A stretch of 64,000 nt of DNA, from the NCBI GenBank assembly GCA_964618415.1, contig CAZUAT010000001.1, positions 62,001 to 126,000 on the forward strand, given 5' to 3'. The notes under the pieces are model-generated. The model was not told the origin of the DNA, searched no databases, and saw only the letters and a list, made by a program, of their open reading frames with translations. This document shows, piece after piece, positions 33,818 through 45,374 of the stretch. How positions within the stretch are numbered: position 1 is the stretch's first letter; each line of letters starts with the position of its first letter. The position numbers and the translations under genes are program-made. The DNA is from JACTMI01 sp964618415 (lineage in GTDB: Bacteria; Acidobacteriota; Thermoanaerobaculia; Multivoradales; JAGPDF01).

Positions 33818-35461
33818 TCAGTGGCGGCCGGCAGGTGAAGGAGCACCCGCCGCGCCTTGGCCGGCGCGCGCGGCGTAGTCGTAGGCCTCGCCGGTGACGA
33901 CCGGGATCTCGTGGAAGTTATGGACCGGCGGCGGCGATTCGGTCTCCCACTCGAGCCCGAACGCGCCCCAGGGGTTGCGGCCTGCGACCCGACCGGCCTT
34001 CAGCGACCAAAGCAGGTAGATCGCGGGCAGGATGAAGCCGAGGGCGAGCACCGACGCGCCCGCGGTCGACAGCACGTTGAGCACCTGCCATTCCTCCGGG
34101 TACTGGTGATAGCGCCGCGGCATTCCGAGCAGGCCGAGCAGGAACTGTGGGAAGAAGGTCAGGTTGAAGCCGACGAACACCAGCATGGCCGAGATGCGCG
34201 CCCAGAACTCGTTGTACAGGCGGCCGGTGATCTTCGGCCACCAGAAGTGGAGACCGCCGAGATAGCCCATGATCGTGCCACCGACCATTACGTAGTGGAA
34301 GTGGGCGACGACGAAGTAGGTGTCGTGGACGTGCACGTCGAAGCCCAGCGTCCCCAGGAAGACCCCGGTCAGCCCTCCGATGGTGAACAGCCCGATGAAA
34401 CCGAGCGCATACAGCATCGGGGTCTGCAGCGAGACCGAGCCCTTGTAGAGCGTGAACGACCAGTTGAAGACCTTCACCGCCGAGGGAATGGCCACCAGCA
34501 TGGTGAGCAGAGAGAAGATCGTGCTCGCGTACACCGACTGGCTGGAGACGAACAGGTGGTGGCCCCACACGAAGAACCCCAGCACCGCAATCCCGATCGA
34601 CGAGAACGCGACGAAGTGGTACCCGAAAATTCGCTTGCGCGCGAATGCGGCGACCAGTTCGGAGATCACCGCCATCGACGGCAGGATCATGATGTAGACG
34701 GCCGGGTGCGAGTAGAACCAGAACAGATGCTGGAACAGCACCGGGTCGCCCCCCTTGGCCGGGTCGAAGACGCCCAGGTGGAACGCTCGCTCCAGGACCA
34801 GGAGCACCAGGGTGATCGCCACCACGGGCGTGCCGAGCACGTTGATGATGCTGGTGGCGTACATGCTCCAGGTAAACAGCGGCATGCGGAACCAGGTCAT
34901 TCCCGGCGCGCGCATCCGGTGCGTCGTCACCATGAAGTTGAGGCCGGTGAGAATCGACGAGAATCCGTTGATGAAGACGCCGATCCCGGTAATCAGGACG
35001 TTCGACTGCGAGAACAGCGAGCTGTACGGCGGATAGAAGGTCCAGCCCGTGTCGGCGCCGCCCATCACGATGCCCGCCAGCGCCAGCGTCCCGCCGATCA
35101 TGTAGAGGTACCAGCTCAACAGGTTCAGGCGCGGGAAAGCGACGTCCTTGGCGCCGATCATCAGCGGAATGAGGAAGTTGCCCAGCACACCCGGAATGGC
35201 GGGAATGAGGAAGAAGAACACCATCATCACGCCGTGGTTGGTGAACAGCCGGTTGTAGGTATCCGGCTGCACCAGGTCTCCGGCGGGAGTGAGCAGCTCC
35301 AGGCGGATCAGCATCGCGAAGATGCCGCCGAGCAGGAAGAAGCCGCTCACGGACATCAGGTAGAGCAGGCCGATGCGCTTGTGGTCGAGCGACAGCAGCC
35401 ACGACCTGAGGCCGTGCGCGGCGTTGAGATAGTTCTTGCCGTCCGTCTCGTGGGCGGTCAT
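33818..35461 (-). CDS. Cytochrome c oxidase subunit I (A2-type)
   Basis: The 547-residue catalytic subunit that reduces oxygen at the haem a3-CuB centre. Haem and CuB ligands appear in NHGVMMVFFFLIPA, FYSHPAVYIMILPS and VHDTYFVVAHFHYVM. The D-channel Glu of A1 enzymes (GHPEV) is absent and the YSHPxV motif of A2-type oxidases is present instead. Twelve helices fit the length. Its ATG overlaps the subunit II stop (ATGA). Confidence 0.96.
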   Translation of the reverse strand: MTAHETDGKNYLNAAHGLRSWLLSLDHKRIGLLYLMSVSGFFLLGGIFAMLIRLELLTPAGDLVQPDTYNRLFTNHGVMMVFFFLIPAIPGVLGNFLIPLMIGAKDVAFPRLNLLSWYLYMIGGTLALAGIVMGGADTGWTFYPPYSSLFSQSNVLITGIGVFINGFSSILTGLNFMVTTHRMRAPGMTWFRMPLFTWSMYATSIINVLGTPVVAITLVLLVLERAFHLGVFDPAKGGDPVLFQHLFWFYSHPAVYIMILPSMAVISELVAAFARKRIFGYHFVAFSSIGIAVLGFFVWGHHLFVSSQSVYASTIFSLLTMLVAIPSAVKVFNWSFTLYKGSVSLQTPMLYALGFIGLFTIGGLTGVFLGTLGFDVHVHDTYFVVAHFHYVMVGGTIMGYLGGLHFWWPKITGRLYNEFWARISAMLVFVGFNLTFFPQFLLGLLGMPRRYHQYPEEWQVLNVLSTAGASVLALGFILPAIYLLWSLKAGRVAGRNPWGAFGLEWETESPPPVHNFHEIPVVTGEAYDYAARAGQGAAGAPSPAGRH

Positions 35462-36441
35462 CGGACGACTCCTTCGGCCTCGGCGCCGGTGGCAGCCGCG
35501 GCGCCGCCAGCGAGGCCCTTGATGTAATTGATCAGCGCCCGGATGTCGTCCTCGCTCACCTGACCCTTGAAGCTCGGCATGACCGGTTGGTAGCCCGCCA
35601 CGACCTTGGCCGTCGGTTCGAGGAGCGATTCCCGAATGTAGTTGTCGTCGACCACGACCTTCTCACCCGTCGACAGCTCGACCTCGTGACCATAGACACC
35701 GCGCAGCGAGGGTCCGATCACGCTCGCCTCGTCCCGGTGGCAGGTGCTGCAGGCAAGCCGCGCGAACAGCTGCTCGCCCGATTCGCCGGCCGGAGCCGGG
35801 AGCGCCGGGACCGCGACCTCGGCGAGCCAGTTCTGATACTCGTCAGCGGGCAGCACCTGCACCCAGCCGATCATGTGCGAGTGCTCGGCGCCGCAGAACT
35901 CGGCACAGAAGAGGTGGAAGCGACCCAGCTTGGTCGGCGTGAACCACATGGTCGTGTAGCGGCCCGGAACGACGTCGAGCTTGGTGCGGAACGCCGGCAC
36001 GAAGAAGCTGTGCAGGACGTCTTCGGAGGTCATGGTGAGCTTGACCGGCTGGCCGATCGGGACGTGCAGCGAATTGATCTCACGCTGGCCGGTCGGGTGC
36101 TGGATCTTCCACATCCACTGCTTGCCAGTGACGAAGTACTCGGCCGCATCCGCCGGCGGACGGTAGATCTTGAAGTAGACCTTGGCGCCCCAGACGAACG
36201 TGAACAGCACGATGAGCAGCGGGATGATCGTCCAGGTCACCTCGAGCAGTGTCGACCCGTCGAACGAACCGCCGATCTGGTCGGGGTGGGTGCGCCGGTA
36301 CCGCACGACGAAGCCCAGCACCATGACCGCGATGAGCACGGTGAAGAACGTGCCCATGGCGACCAGATAGAAGGTCAGATGGTCGGAGTCCCTGGCGAAG
36401 CTGGAGGCCTGCTCGGGGAGGAAGGGGATCTTGAACGACAT
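35458..36441 (-). CDS. Cytochrome c oxidase subunit II with fused cytochrome c (caa3-type)
   Basis: A 327-residue protein that takes electrons into the oxidase. Two N-terminal helices anchor a cupredoxin domain with CuA ligands in FCAEFCGAEHSHM. A cytochrome c domain follows, with haem site CSTCH and an axial Met in QPVMPSFKG. The fusion defines a caa3 oxidase, so soluble cytochrome c may not be needed between complex III and the oxidase. It overlaps subunit I and lies two bases after the SCO gene. Confidence 0.96.
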   Translation of the reverse strand: MSFKIPFLPEQASSFARDSDHLTFYLVAMGTFFTVLIAVMVLGFVVRYRRTHPDQIGGSFDGSTLLEVTWTIIPLLIVLFTFVWGAKVYFKIYRPPADAAEYFVTGKQWMWKIQHPTGQREINSLHVPIGQPVKLTMTSEDVLHSFFVPAFRTKLDVVPGRYTTMWFTPTKLGRFHLFCAEFCGAEHSHMIGWVQVLPADEYQNWLAEVAVPALPAPAGESGEQLFARLACSTCHRDEASVIGPSLRGVYGHEVELSTGEKVVVDDNYIRESLLEPTAKVVAGYQPVMPSFKGQVSEDDIRALINYIKGLAGGAAAATGAEAEGVVR

Positions 36442-36443
36442 GA

Positions 36444-37337
36444 TCAGACGGCACCTCCGGCCGCGAGCCGCCGATTCCGGCGTCCCCGACGCTGGGCGAT
36501 GAGGAAGTAGAGGACGAGTGCCAGCAGCGTCGCGACCCCCGCGAGGCGCAGCGCGAGCATCGAGGCGGCCGTATAGCGGCCGAGCCCCGCGTCGTAGCGG
36601 AAGCAGTAGAGCAGGAGCTTCTCGACCGCGCCGCCGATCTTTCCGGCCGACGACTCGACGAGCGCCAGCTTCAGATCGCGCGGCGCGAACTCGGCGCCGT
36701 AGAGGTAGCGCGACAGCCGGCCATCCGGTGTGGCAACCATGATCCCCGCGGCGTGTGCGAACTGCCCGGTCGCTTCCTCGCGCACGACGCGGAAACCGAC
36801 GGTTTCGAGCAGCGTGTCGATGCTCGCCTGGTCCGCGGTGAGGAAGTGCCAGCCGCGCGTGCTCGACTCCTTGCCGCCATATGCCTCGACGGTTCGCCGG
36901 CGCGTCTCGGACGCCCGCTCCGGCGTGTCGGTCGCATCGAAGCTCACGAAGACCACTTCGTAGTCCTCACCCGGGGCAAGGTCGAGAGGCCGGGCCGCCA
37001 TCGCCGTCCCGCGCTCGACCAGGCCGCACAGGACGGGGCAGCGGTAGTAGACGAGGCCCAGCACCACCGGTCGCTCGCCGAAGAATTCACCCAGCCGATG
37101 GCCGCGCCCGTCCTCGTCGATCACGGGAAGATCGAGGGGCAGCTGCGCGCCGAGGCGCTGATCGAAACCGACCGTATCGATGATGCGCTGGGCCGAGAGC
37201 GCGTCGGCCGGGTTCTCCACCGCCGGCGCGAGGCCGCGTCCGGTCATGAACTGCGCCGGGGCCGGAGCCGCGGCTGCCAAGGCCCAGAGTCCGACGGCGG
37301 CACCGGCCGCGCGACCGATCCAGCGACGACGGTTCAC
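36444..37337 (-). CDS. SCO1/SenC family copper chaperone
   Basis: A 297-residue exported thioredoxin-fold protein that delivers copper to the CuA site of subunit II. The metal-binding CxxxC is in YYRCPVLCGLV and the third ligand His is in GQFAHAAGIMV. A signal segment (about residues 8-25) and a C-terminal membrane helix (ALRLAGVATLLALVLYFLI) place it at the inner membrane. GTG 37337 overlaps the previous stop (GTGA), which fixes the start. Confidence 0.93.
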   Translation of the reverse strand: MNRRRWIGRAAGAAVGLWALAAAAPAPAQFMTGRGLAPAVENPADALSAQRIIDTVGFDQRLGAQLPLDLPVIDEDGRGHRLGEFFGERPVVLGLVYYRCPVLCGLVERGTAMAARPLDLAPGEDYEVVFVSFDATDTPERASETRRRTVEAYGGKESSTRGWHFLTADQASIDTLLETVGFRVVREEATGQFAHAAGIMVATPDGRLSRYLYGAEFAPRDLKLALVESSAGKIGGAVEKLLLYCFRYDAGLGRYTAASMLALRLAGVATLLALVLYFLIAQRRGRRNRRLAAGGAV

Positions 37338-37771
37338 GGCTCGGTCGGCTCCTCGGTCGGGGTCGCGGCCGTCGCCGCCCCGAACTCGGGCAGGCGACCC
37401 GCGGCAGCGACCGCCTCGATCGAACGATCGATCGGCACACGGGCGACGCCCGTGGTGCGGTCCACCCAGCCCCAGCCGGTCAGATATTCCCGGTCGGCCG
37501 CCCGCATGAGCGCCAGCTCCTGCTCCGGGTTGACCTGCAGCCGCGGCCCCGCGGGAACGGGCACCTCGCGCGCCTCCAGCAGGGGTGAGGGCTGTGGATC
37601 GAGCGCCGCTTCGCTGCGGCCGAACCACTCGTAGAAGCCCCAGGCAGCGGCGAATGACGCGATCGTCACCAGCAGCAGGACGACCAGAACCCGGGCGACG
37701 ACGCCGGACGGGATCTCGTGATCGATCGGCTCGAGCCACTCGGAAGGGGGCTTGGTCGACTGCTCAGCCAT
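37334..37771 (-). CDS. Small single-span membrane protein of the act-cox operon
   Basis: A 145-residue protein with one membrane helix (about 25-47) and an extracytoplasmic tail containing GWGWVDRTTGVARVPIDRSIEAV. I do not recognise a named domain; proteins with a similar GWxDxxxGxxxIPID tail occur next to SCO in other alternative complex III clusters, from memory. It overlaps ActF by eight bases and SCO by four. A role as an accessory or assembly subunit is an inference from position. Confidence 0.7.
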   Translation of the reverse strand: MAEQSTKPPSEWLEPIDHEIPSGVVARVLVVLLLVTIASFAAAWGFYEWFGRSEAALDPQPSPLLEAREVPVPAGPRLQVNPEQELALMRAADREYLTGWGWVDRTTGVARVPIDRSIEAVAAAGRLPEFGAATAATPTEEPTEP

Positions 37772-38963
37772 GGCCGGCGACCTCCTCGACAGCCGGGGCG
37801 CCGACCGGCAGCAGCGGCTGCTTGCGCAGTTCGTAGGCGAACGCGAAGACCCAGATGCCGCCGACGCCGATCACCGCGGCCGGATCGATCCAGCTCAGCG
37901 GGAACCCCTCATGGACGAGCGTCGGCCGCGTGAGCCAGATCAGATCGACCCAGCGCATGAACAGCACGAACGCCGCGATTGCCGCCACTCGCCCGGAGCT
38001 GCGCTTGACGGCGCGGGAGAGCAGGATCAGGAAGGGGAAGAAGAAGTGCAGCACCAGCAGTCCAACCGCGACCCACGCCCAGTAGCCGTGGAAGCGCTCC
38101 TTGAACCAGATCACTTCCTCCGGGATGTTGCCCTGGTAGGCGATGATGAACTGCGAGATCGACAGGTAGGTGAAGAACATCACGAAGGCAAACAACAGCG
38201 TCCCGAAGTCGTGGAAGCGCTTGGAGCTGAGCACAGCGCGCAGCGGTTCGCGGACCGAGAGCCAACGCGCCATCAGGATCAGAAATGTCAGGCCGGCGAT
38301 TCCGGAGCCGGCGAGAAAGATGGCGCCGAACAGGCTCGAGAACCAGTGCGGATCGAGCGACATCAGCCAATCGAAGCCGAGGAACGTCACCACCATCACG
38401 AACGTCAGCAGGCCGCCGGCGCTGAAGCGCTGCATCGACCAGGCGGCGGCTGCGCCGTCCGAGGCCGCGTCCTGGCGCGCCGAGCGACGCGAGAGTACCC
38501 AGGCAAAGAATGTGAAGAGCAGAACCGCGCCCACCGTGCGCCCGATGAAGAACGGCTCGTTGAGGTACGGCTCCTTGTGGTGCAGCAAGTGATCTGCCGC
38601 GACCCGCGCCTTGTCGGTCCAGATGAACAGGTGATCCAGACCGAGCAGGAGCGGAACCGCCAGCAGGCCGATCAGGGGCATGGTGCGCGCGCCGGCTTCC
38701 ATCGGGCGTCGCAACGCCAGGCCCCAGCGTCCACCGCTGAGGTGCTGCATGAGCAGCAGGCCGAGGCAGCCCAGGGCCACCGAGAACCAGAGCAGCCATC
38801 CGACCAGGTAGGCGTGAAAGAAGCGCTCCCGATCGAGCAGCGCCCCGGCGATCGTTGCCGCGCCGCCGACCGCACCGATGATGAGAGCCCGCGTGCCGAG
38901 CCCCGCCAGCGCTTGCGGCGCCCGGAAGTCGGCGGCCCGGAGAGGAGTATGCAGAGAGTTCAT
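37764..38963 (-). CDS. actF: Alternative complex III subunit ActF
   Basis: A 399-residue membrane protein with about ten helices (LDRERFFHAYLVGWLLWFSVALGCLGL near the N-terminus; MVVTFLGFDWLMSLDPHWFSSLFG mid-protein). This is the ActF pattern: a quinol:cytochrome c oxidoreductase membrane subunit related to ActC/NrfD but shorter of conserved quinone residues. It starts 21 bases after ActE. Confidence 0.9.
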   Translation of the reverse strand: MNSLHTPLRAADFRAPQALAGLGTRALIIGAVGGAATIAGALLDRERFFHAYLVGWLLWFSVALGCLGLLLMQHLSGGRWGLALRRPMEAGARTMPLIGLLAVPLLLGLDHLFIWTDKARVAADHLLHHKEPYLNEPFFIGRTVGAVLLFTFFAWVLSRRSARQDAASDGAAAAWSMQRFSAGGLLTFVMVVTFLGFDWLMSLDPHWFSSLFGAIFLAGSGIAGLTFLILMARWLSVREPLRAVLSSKRFHDFGTLLFAFVMFFTYLSISQFIIAYQGNIPEEVIWFKERFHGYWAWVAVGLLVLHFFFPFLILLSRAVKRSSGRVAAIAAFVLFMRWVDLIWLTRPTLVHEGFPLSWIDPAAVIGVGGIWVFAFAYELRKQPLLPVGAPAVEEVAGHG

Positions 38964-38984
38964 GTCCGCCTTGGCGCCTCTCGT

Positions 38985-39602
38985 TCAGTGAGCGGGAGCC
39001 GGCGGTTCGACCGCGGGCACCGGTGCATCGAGCCGCATGCGCTCGTCGGCAGAGAGCGACGCGGCATCGAAATGCTGAGATAGCTGGAGCGTCCGCACGT
39101 ACGCCGCGATCGCCCACCGGTCTGCCGGCGGCACCTGGGCGGCGTAGCTGGGCATCACCCCGAACCCGTCCGTCATGACGCTGAAGAAGTAGCCCACCGG
39201 TGCCTCGCGCAGGCGATCGATGTGGAACGACGACGGCTGCTTGTAGCCACGCCTTACGACCATCCCGTTTCCATCGCCGAGCGCGCCGTGGCACGGCGAG
39301 CAGAAGATGCCGAACCGCTCGCGCCCGCGCGTCAGCAGTTCACGGGTGACCGGCATCGGAACTGTCGCCAGTGGGAGGCCGTCCGCCGAAAGGCCGGTCC
39401 AGAACTGCTTGTCCTCGCGCAGGTCACCACGCGAGACCGTGCCGGCGGGGATCGGCCGGGCGCCCTGTCCGTCCGCGAAGAACGTGCTGGCGGCCAGCGG
39501 TTTGATGCGCGGCTGGTCGTGCATGTCCTGACGGCAGCCGACAACGAGGAGAGCCGCGAGTGCCAGGATGCCGCGCGCGGAACGAGCGATCTCAGGGCTC
39601 AA
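38985..39602 (-). CDS. actE: Alternative complex III cytochrome c subunit ActE
   Basis: A 205-residue lipoprotein (LVVGC lipobox near residue 23) with one haem c site, FCSPCHGALGDG, and a likely axial Met in GFGVMPSYAAQV. ActE passes electrons from the pentahaem subunit to the oxidase. TTG 39602 is the start: GGAGGTGA lies about ten bases upstream and no other start precedes the lipobox. It overlaps ActD by 11 bases. Confidence 0.92.
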   Translation of the reverse strand: MSPEIARSARGILALAALLVVGCRQDMHDQPRIKPLAASTFFADGQGARPIPAGTVSRGDLREDKQFWTGLSADGLPLATVPMPVTRELLTRGRERFGIFCSPCHGALGDGNGMVVRRGYKQPSSFHIDRLREAPVGYFFSVMTDGFGVMPSYAAQVPPADRWAIAAYVRTLQLSQHFDAASLSADERMRLDAPVPAVEPPAPAH

Positions 39603-40146
39603 CTTCGTTCACCTCCACCGCTCCCGTGGCCACCAGGAAGTCGCGGGTGCGATCGCGGTCGAATCGGGCGTCCCGCGCCTCGATACAGAGAAAGTAGCCG
39701 TCGCGGCTCGCGCGGTCGCGGAAGCTGGCGACGTTGAAGACCGGATGGTAGGGCTCCGGCAGTCGGTTGAGCGCGATCATGCCCAGCCCGGCCGAAAAGG
39801 CGGCGAACAGAATCGTGCACTCGAAAATCACCGGGATGAAGGCCGGCCAGCTGTTGAACGGCTTGCCGCCGACGTTCATCGGATAGTCGATGACCGAGGT
39901 CCAGTAGGCGAGCGCGAAGCCGCCCAGCGCGCCGATTACGCCACCGATCAGGCAGATCAACGGAACCTTGGAGGGCTTGTGGTCGCTGACGACCTCGGCG
40001 ATCGCCTCGACCGGGAAGGGTGTGTACGCATCCATCGCGCGAAAGCCGTCGGCGTGGGCGCGCTCGGCGGCTGCGAGCAGATCCTGCGCGGAGCGATACT
40101 CGGCCAACAGGCCGTGCAGTTGCGGGGATGTGGTCTCGGCGTTCAT
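39592..40146 (-). CDS. actD: Alternative complex III subunit ActD (DUF3341)
   Basis: A 184-residue protein with two membrane helices (LICLIGGVIGALGGFALAYW and FIPVIFECTILFAAFSAGLG) after a soluble N-terminal region that contains AMDAYTPFPVEAI. This is the DUF3341 pattern of ActD, a structural subunit of the quinol:cytochrome c oxidoreductase. It begins one base after the ActC stop. Confidence 0.93.
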   Translation of the reverse strand: MNAETTSPQLHGLLAEYRSAQDLLAAAERAHADGFRAMDAYTPFPVEAIAEVVSDHKPSKVPLICLIGGVIGALGGFALAYWTSVIDYPMNVGGKPFNSWPAFIPVIFECTILFAAFSAGLGMIALNRLPEPYHPVFNVASFRDRASRDGYFLCIEARDARFDRDRTRDFLVATGAVEVNEVEP

Positions 40147-40147
40147 T

Positions 40148-41538
<1,391 letters not shown>

Positions 41539-41542
<4 letters not shown>

Positions 41543-44500
41543 CCGACGAGCTCCGGATTCGGGTTCCTGACGATTGCCAGGTAAGTGGTGCGCGGGCGCG
41601 TACCCAGCTCCTCGAGCAGGCCGTAGTTGCGCGGGTCCTTCTTGCGGGCCACGACGCGCGACGATGCGTCGTTGAGATCGCCGAAGGTGATGGCGTGCGT
41701 CGGGCAGGCCTGCTCGCAGGCGGTTCGGATCTCGCCGTCCTGGATCCGCCGGCCGTCCTTCTCCGCTGCGATTCGCGCCCGGTTGATGCGCTGAACGCAG
41801 TAGGTGCACTTCTCCATCACACCGCGGCTGCGCACCGAGACATCGGGGTTGCGCTGCAGCGCGAACTGCGGGGTGTCCCAGTCCTGATAGAGCAGAAAGT
41901 TGAAGCGGCGCACCTTGTAGGGGCAGTTGTTCGAGCAGTACCGGGTGCCGACGCACCGGTTGTAGACCATGTCGTTGAGGCCTTCGCTGGAGTGCACGGT
42001 CGCGGCAACCGGACAGACCGTCTCGCAGGGTGCCTGCTCGCACTGCATGCACAGCAAGGGCTGGCTGACGATCGCCTCCGGATCGTCCAGCCCGCCCTTG
42101 AAGTAGCGGTCGATGCGGATCCAGTGCATCTCGCGGCCGCTGCGCACCTGGTCCTTACCGACGACTGGAATGTTGTTCTCGGCCTGGCAGGCGGTCACGC
42201 AGGCGTTGCAGCCGGTGCAGGTGCCAAGGTCGATGGTCATCCCCCAGGCGTAGCCCTTGTACTCGTGCCCGGGCGCGAACGACTGCGATACGTCGAGCCC
42301 CTCGTGCTCGTAGTCCGCCGCGAAGCTCGGGTTGGTCCGGTACTCCTCGAGCGTCGTCTCGCGGACCAGATGACGCCGCTCGGCCTCGACCGACTCCTCG
42401 GCCAGCCAGCCATCGATCGCGTAGTGCCCCTGCGTGCAGGCCAGGCGCTGGCGGCCACGACCGGCCGCGAGCTCCACGCCGGCCAGGTTCCAGCGCGCGG
42501 CCACGGTCGATAGAGCGCAGGCATCGACGCCGATCCCGTCGGCCACCCGCCCGGCGCGCCGTCGCCCATAGCCCAGATGCAGCGTCGCGACGCCGTCCGG
42601 CTGCCCGGGCAGAACCCAGGCTGGCGCGCTGACCTGCCGCTCGCCGGCGCGGACCTCGACCAGCTGCTCGTTGTCGACGCCCAGCTCCTGCGCGGTGCGC
42701 GGCGAGAGCAGCAGGACGTTGTCCCAGGTCAGCTTGGTGATCGGCTTGGGCAGCTCCTGGAGCCAGCCGTTGTTGGCGAACCGGCCATCGAGCACCGACG
42801 GATCGGGGCGCAGTGCGAGTTCGTACCCGGTCGCCGGAGCCATGGCCGCGAGCGCAGCAGCCGCCGCAGCGGCTCCGGCGGACGGATCGACAACGAGCGG
42901 CGCCGGAGCCGAGTCGGGCACGAAGCCATCGTGCAGCGCGCGACGGAAGTCGTCGTCCGACAGGTCGGACCAGCGTCCGCGCACCAGGTCGCGGCCGGCA
43001 GTCACGGCGCTGTTGGTCGCCGCAGCGATCGTTTCCGCGAGCGTGTGGCCGCCGTAGAGCGGCTCGATCAGCGGCTGGATCAGGCAGACGCTGCCGTCGG
43101 CCGCCCGCGCGTCGCCCCAGGACTCCAGGAAATGCGCCGCCGGCGCGTGCCACTGACACAGCTCCGCCGTCTCGTCGGCGTAGAGGCCGAGGTGGAATCG
43201 CTCCACTCCCGGGTTGTTCAGCGCGGAAGCGAAATCGAGGTCGGCCGGCGCGTCGTAGACCGGGTTGACGCCGGCCACGAGCAGCACCTGGACCCGGCCG
43301 GCCCGCAGATCGGCAGCCAGCTCAGCCAGCGAGGCCAGCGAGTCGACCGGATCGACCTCCGCGGGCTCGCTGTACAGGATCGTCTCGCCGGCCGCGCCCA
43401 GAGTCGCGTTGATCGCGTGCACCAGCGCGTGCGCCTCAGCCGGCAGCGGCTCGCCGGCAACGACCAGCGCGCGTCCGCGATTGGCGACCAGATCGCGCGC
43501 AACCGCGGCGGCGAACTTGGACAGGTCGCCGTCGAGGCCCGCAGGAAGCGCCACCCCGGGCACCCCGACCTGGGCGGCCAGCGCCAGCACCAGCTGCGGG
43601 AAGGCGCTGGGACGGACGGCCAGGCGATTGTCGGCGAGCGTGCCGGTCGGCGACGGGCTGGACTCGGCCACGTAGAGACGGTTCATCGCCGGAGCGTCGG
43701 CGGCCAGGCGCCGCCGCGCCGCGAAGTCGCTGGCGTGCCGCACCGCGCCGGGGCCGGAGACGAGCAGATCCGAGTCCAGGGCCACGATGACATCGGCCTT
43801 GGAGAGGTCGTAGCGCCAGCCTGCCGGGCGGCCGAACGCGAGCTCGGCGCCGCGCCGCGCGGTGTCGCCGCCCAGGGCGTCCCAGCGATGCCAGCGCGCC
43901 TCCGGGAAAGCCGTCTGCACGGCATCGAGCAGCGCCGCTTCGGTCGGACTGGTCACCGGCCCGGTGAGCAGCCGCAGCCCCGCTCCGCCACCGGCCTGGT
44001 TGGCGAGAGCGGCGCTCAGAGCCTCCACGTAGGCAGGCCAGGTCGAGATCCGTCCGAGGTGCGTGACTGCCTGCGAGCGGTCCGGGTCGTACAGCCCGAG
44101 CACGGCGGCCTGAGTCACCGCGGTGCTGGCTCCGCCACTTGCCGGATGCTCCGGATTGCCCTCCAGCTTGGTCGGGCGACCCTCGTGACTCTCGGCGAGC
44201 AGCGGGAGCGCCCAGCCGCCCAGCTCCATCGCGGTGGCGAAGTAGAGCGGACGACCCGGCAGGATCTGCTCCGGCTGGCGGACGTAGGGAACGATCTGCT
44301 CGATCGGCTGGCGCGTGCAGGCGGTCAGCCCGGCCAGGCCGAGCGATGCTGCCGCCAGCTGCAGGAAGTTGCGCCGCGACACGTCGCTCGGCCACTCGGA
44401 TGCGAACCGCGGGAACTCGCGATGCACCATCTGCTCGAACTCGGGCGTTCCTGCGACCTCCTCGAGGCTGCGCCAGTAGCGCGGCCCGCGCGCCGCCGCC

Positions 44501-44628
44501 AGGCGCTCTCGCACCGTGTCGAGATCCGCCGCGACCGGCTCGGCGTCGGCGCGCTTCCACTCGGTGTGGCAGTCGCCGTCGCTGCCGAGCACGGGGAGGC
44601 GGGAGAGTTTGGAATCGACGTCGGTCAT
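41539..44628 (-). CDS. actB: Alternative complex III subunit ActB (molybdopterin-like and Fe-S domains)
   Basis: A 1029-residue fusion. A twin-Arg segment (SRRNFLQLAAASLG, about 83-96) marks Tat export. A large middle part resembles molybdopterin oxidoreductases but is known not to bind the cofactor in this family. The C-terminal part (about 780-1000) holds ferredoxin motifs CTGCNACVTAC, CMQCEQAPCETVCP, CVGTRYCSNNCP and CTYC...ACEQACP for four Fe-S clusters. It relays electrons from ActC to the cytochrome subunits. Confidence 0.96.
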
Positions 44629-44635
44629 TGCGGCC

Positions 44636-45286
44636 TCAGCGATGGCAGGTCGAGCAACTGGTCTTCGATTGCACGTTGTAGAGCCCCGCCAGGCGCACCT
44701 GTTCCGCCTCGAAGCCCTCGGGCGGCGCCCAGGCCATGTTGGTGACCTCCTCGCGCGGACGGATGTTCGGAACCGGGTCCTTGTGGCAGTCGAGGCACCA
44801 CCGCATTTCGAGCGTGGCGTGCTGGTACATCAGCGGCATGCGATCGACCTGACCGTGGCAGGTGACGCAGGCCACGCCCTTGGCGACGTGAATGGAGTGA
44901 TTGAAGTAGGTGAACTCGGGCAGGTCGTGCACCCGGTTCCAGCGCAGTGGCGTGCCGTCGCGCCAGCTCGCCCGCACCGGCTCGAGGATCTCGGCGTTGG
45001 TCCACAGCTGGTTGTGGCAGTTCATGCAGGTCGCCGTCGGAGGGATGCCCGCCGCCGCCGTCGTCTCCACGCCGGTGTGGCAGTAGCGACAGTCGATTCC
45101 GATCTGGCCGACGTGGTGGTCGTGGCTGAATGGCACCGGCTGTTCGACGACCAACCCCTGGCGGTTGACGTATCCCGACCTGGCGAGCGAGAACACCGTG
45201 GCCCCGCCCCCTGCCAGCAGGCAGAGGACCACGACCACGCTGCCGCGCGCGAGGGCATTGGCACTGCGGGGAAATAACTGAGCCAT
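44636..45286 (-). CDS. actA: Alternative complex III pentahaem cytochrome ActA
   Basis: A 216-residue protein with an N-terminal membrane helix and five CxxCH haem sites: CRYCH, CMNCH, CVTCH, CLDCH and CSTCH. This number is characteristic of ActA. It is the first gene of the respiratory operon. ATG 45286 gives a compact basic start before the helix; longer in-frame starts add non-conserved sequence. Confidence 0.95.
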   Translation of the reverse strand: MAQLFPRSANALARGSVVVVLCLLAGGGATVFSLARSGYVNRQGLVVEQPVPFSHDHHVGQIGIDCRYCHTGVETTAAAGIPPTATCMNCHNQLWTNAEILEPVRASWRDGTPLRWNRVHDLPEFTYFNHSIHVAKGVACVTCHGQVDRMPLMYQHATLEMRWCLDCHKDPVPNIRPREEVTNMAWAPPEGFEAEQVRLAGLYNVQSKTSCSTCHR

Positions 45287-45360
45287 AGTCGGTTTCAGCC
45301 TGTCTGTAAGCGACGTTGAGGCACGATACCGAACTGCCTCGACGGCGCGCAAGCGAATTT

Positions 45361-45374
45361 GTGAAAGTTTTCAC
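45361..45374. promoter_or_regulatory. Palindrome between act operon and esterase
   Basis: GTGAAAGTTTTCAC is a perfect 6-bp dyad with a 2-base centre, in an AT-rich patch of the 193-base spacer between divergent actA and the esterase gene, 75 bases upstream of actA. It is a candidate operator. TTGAC-like words lie just upstream on the actA strand, but no convincing -10 pairs with them. Confidence 0.4.

Noticed and set aside
33857..35527. 556-codon plus-strand frame over subunit I
   Set aside because: His/Arg/Glu-rich composition is the usual antisense image of a membrane protein gene; no recognisable domain.
42577..44745. 722-codon plus-strand frame over actB
   Set aside because: Antisense shadow; the sense strand has Tat and Fe-S motifs.
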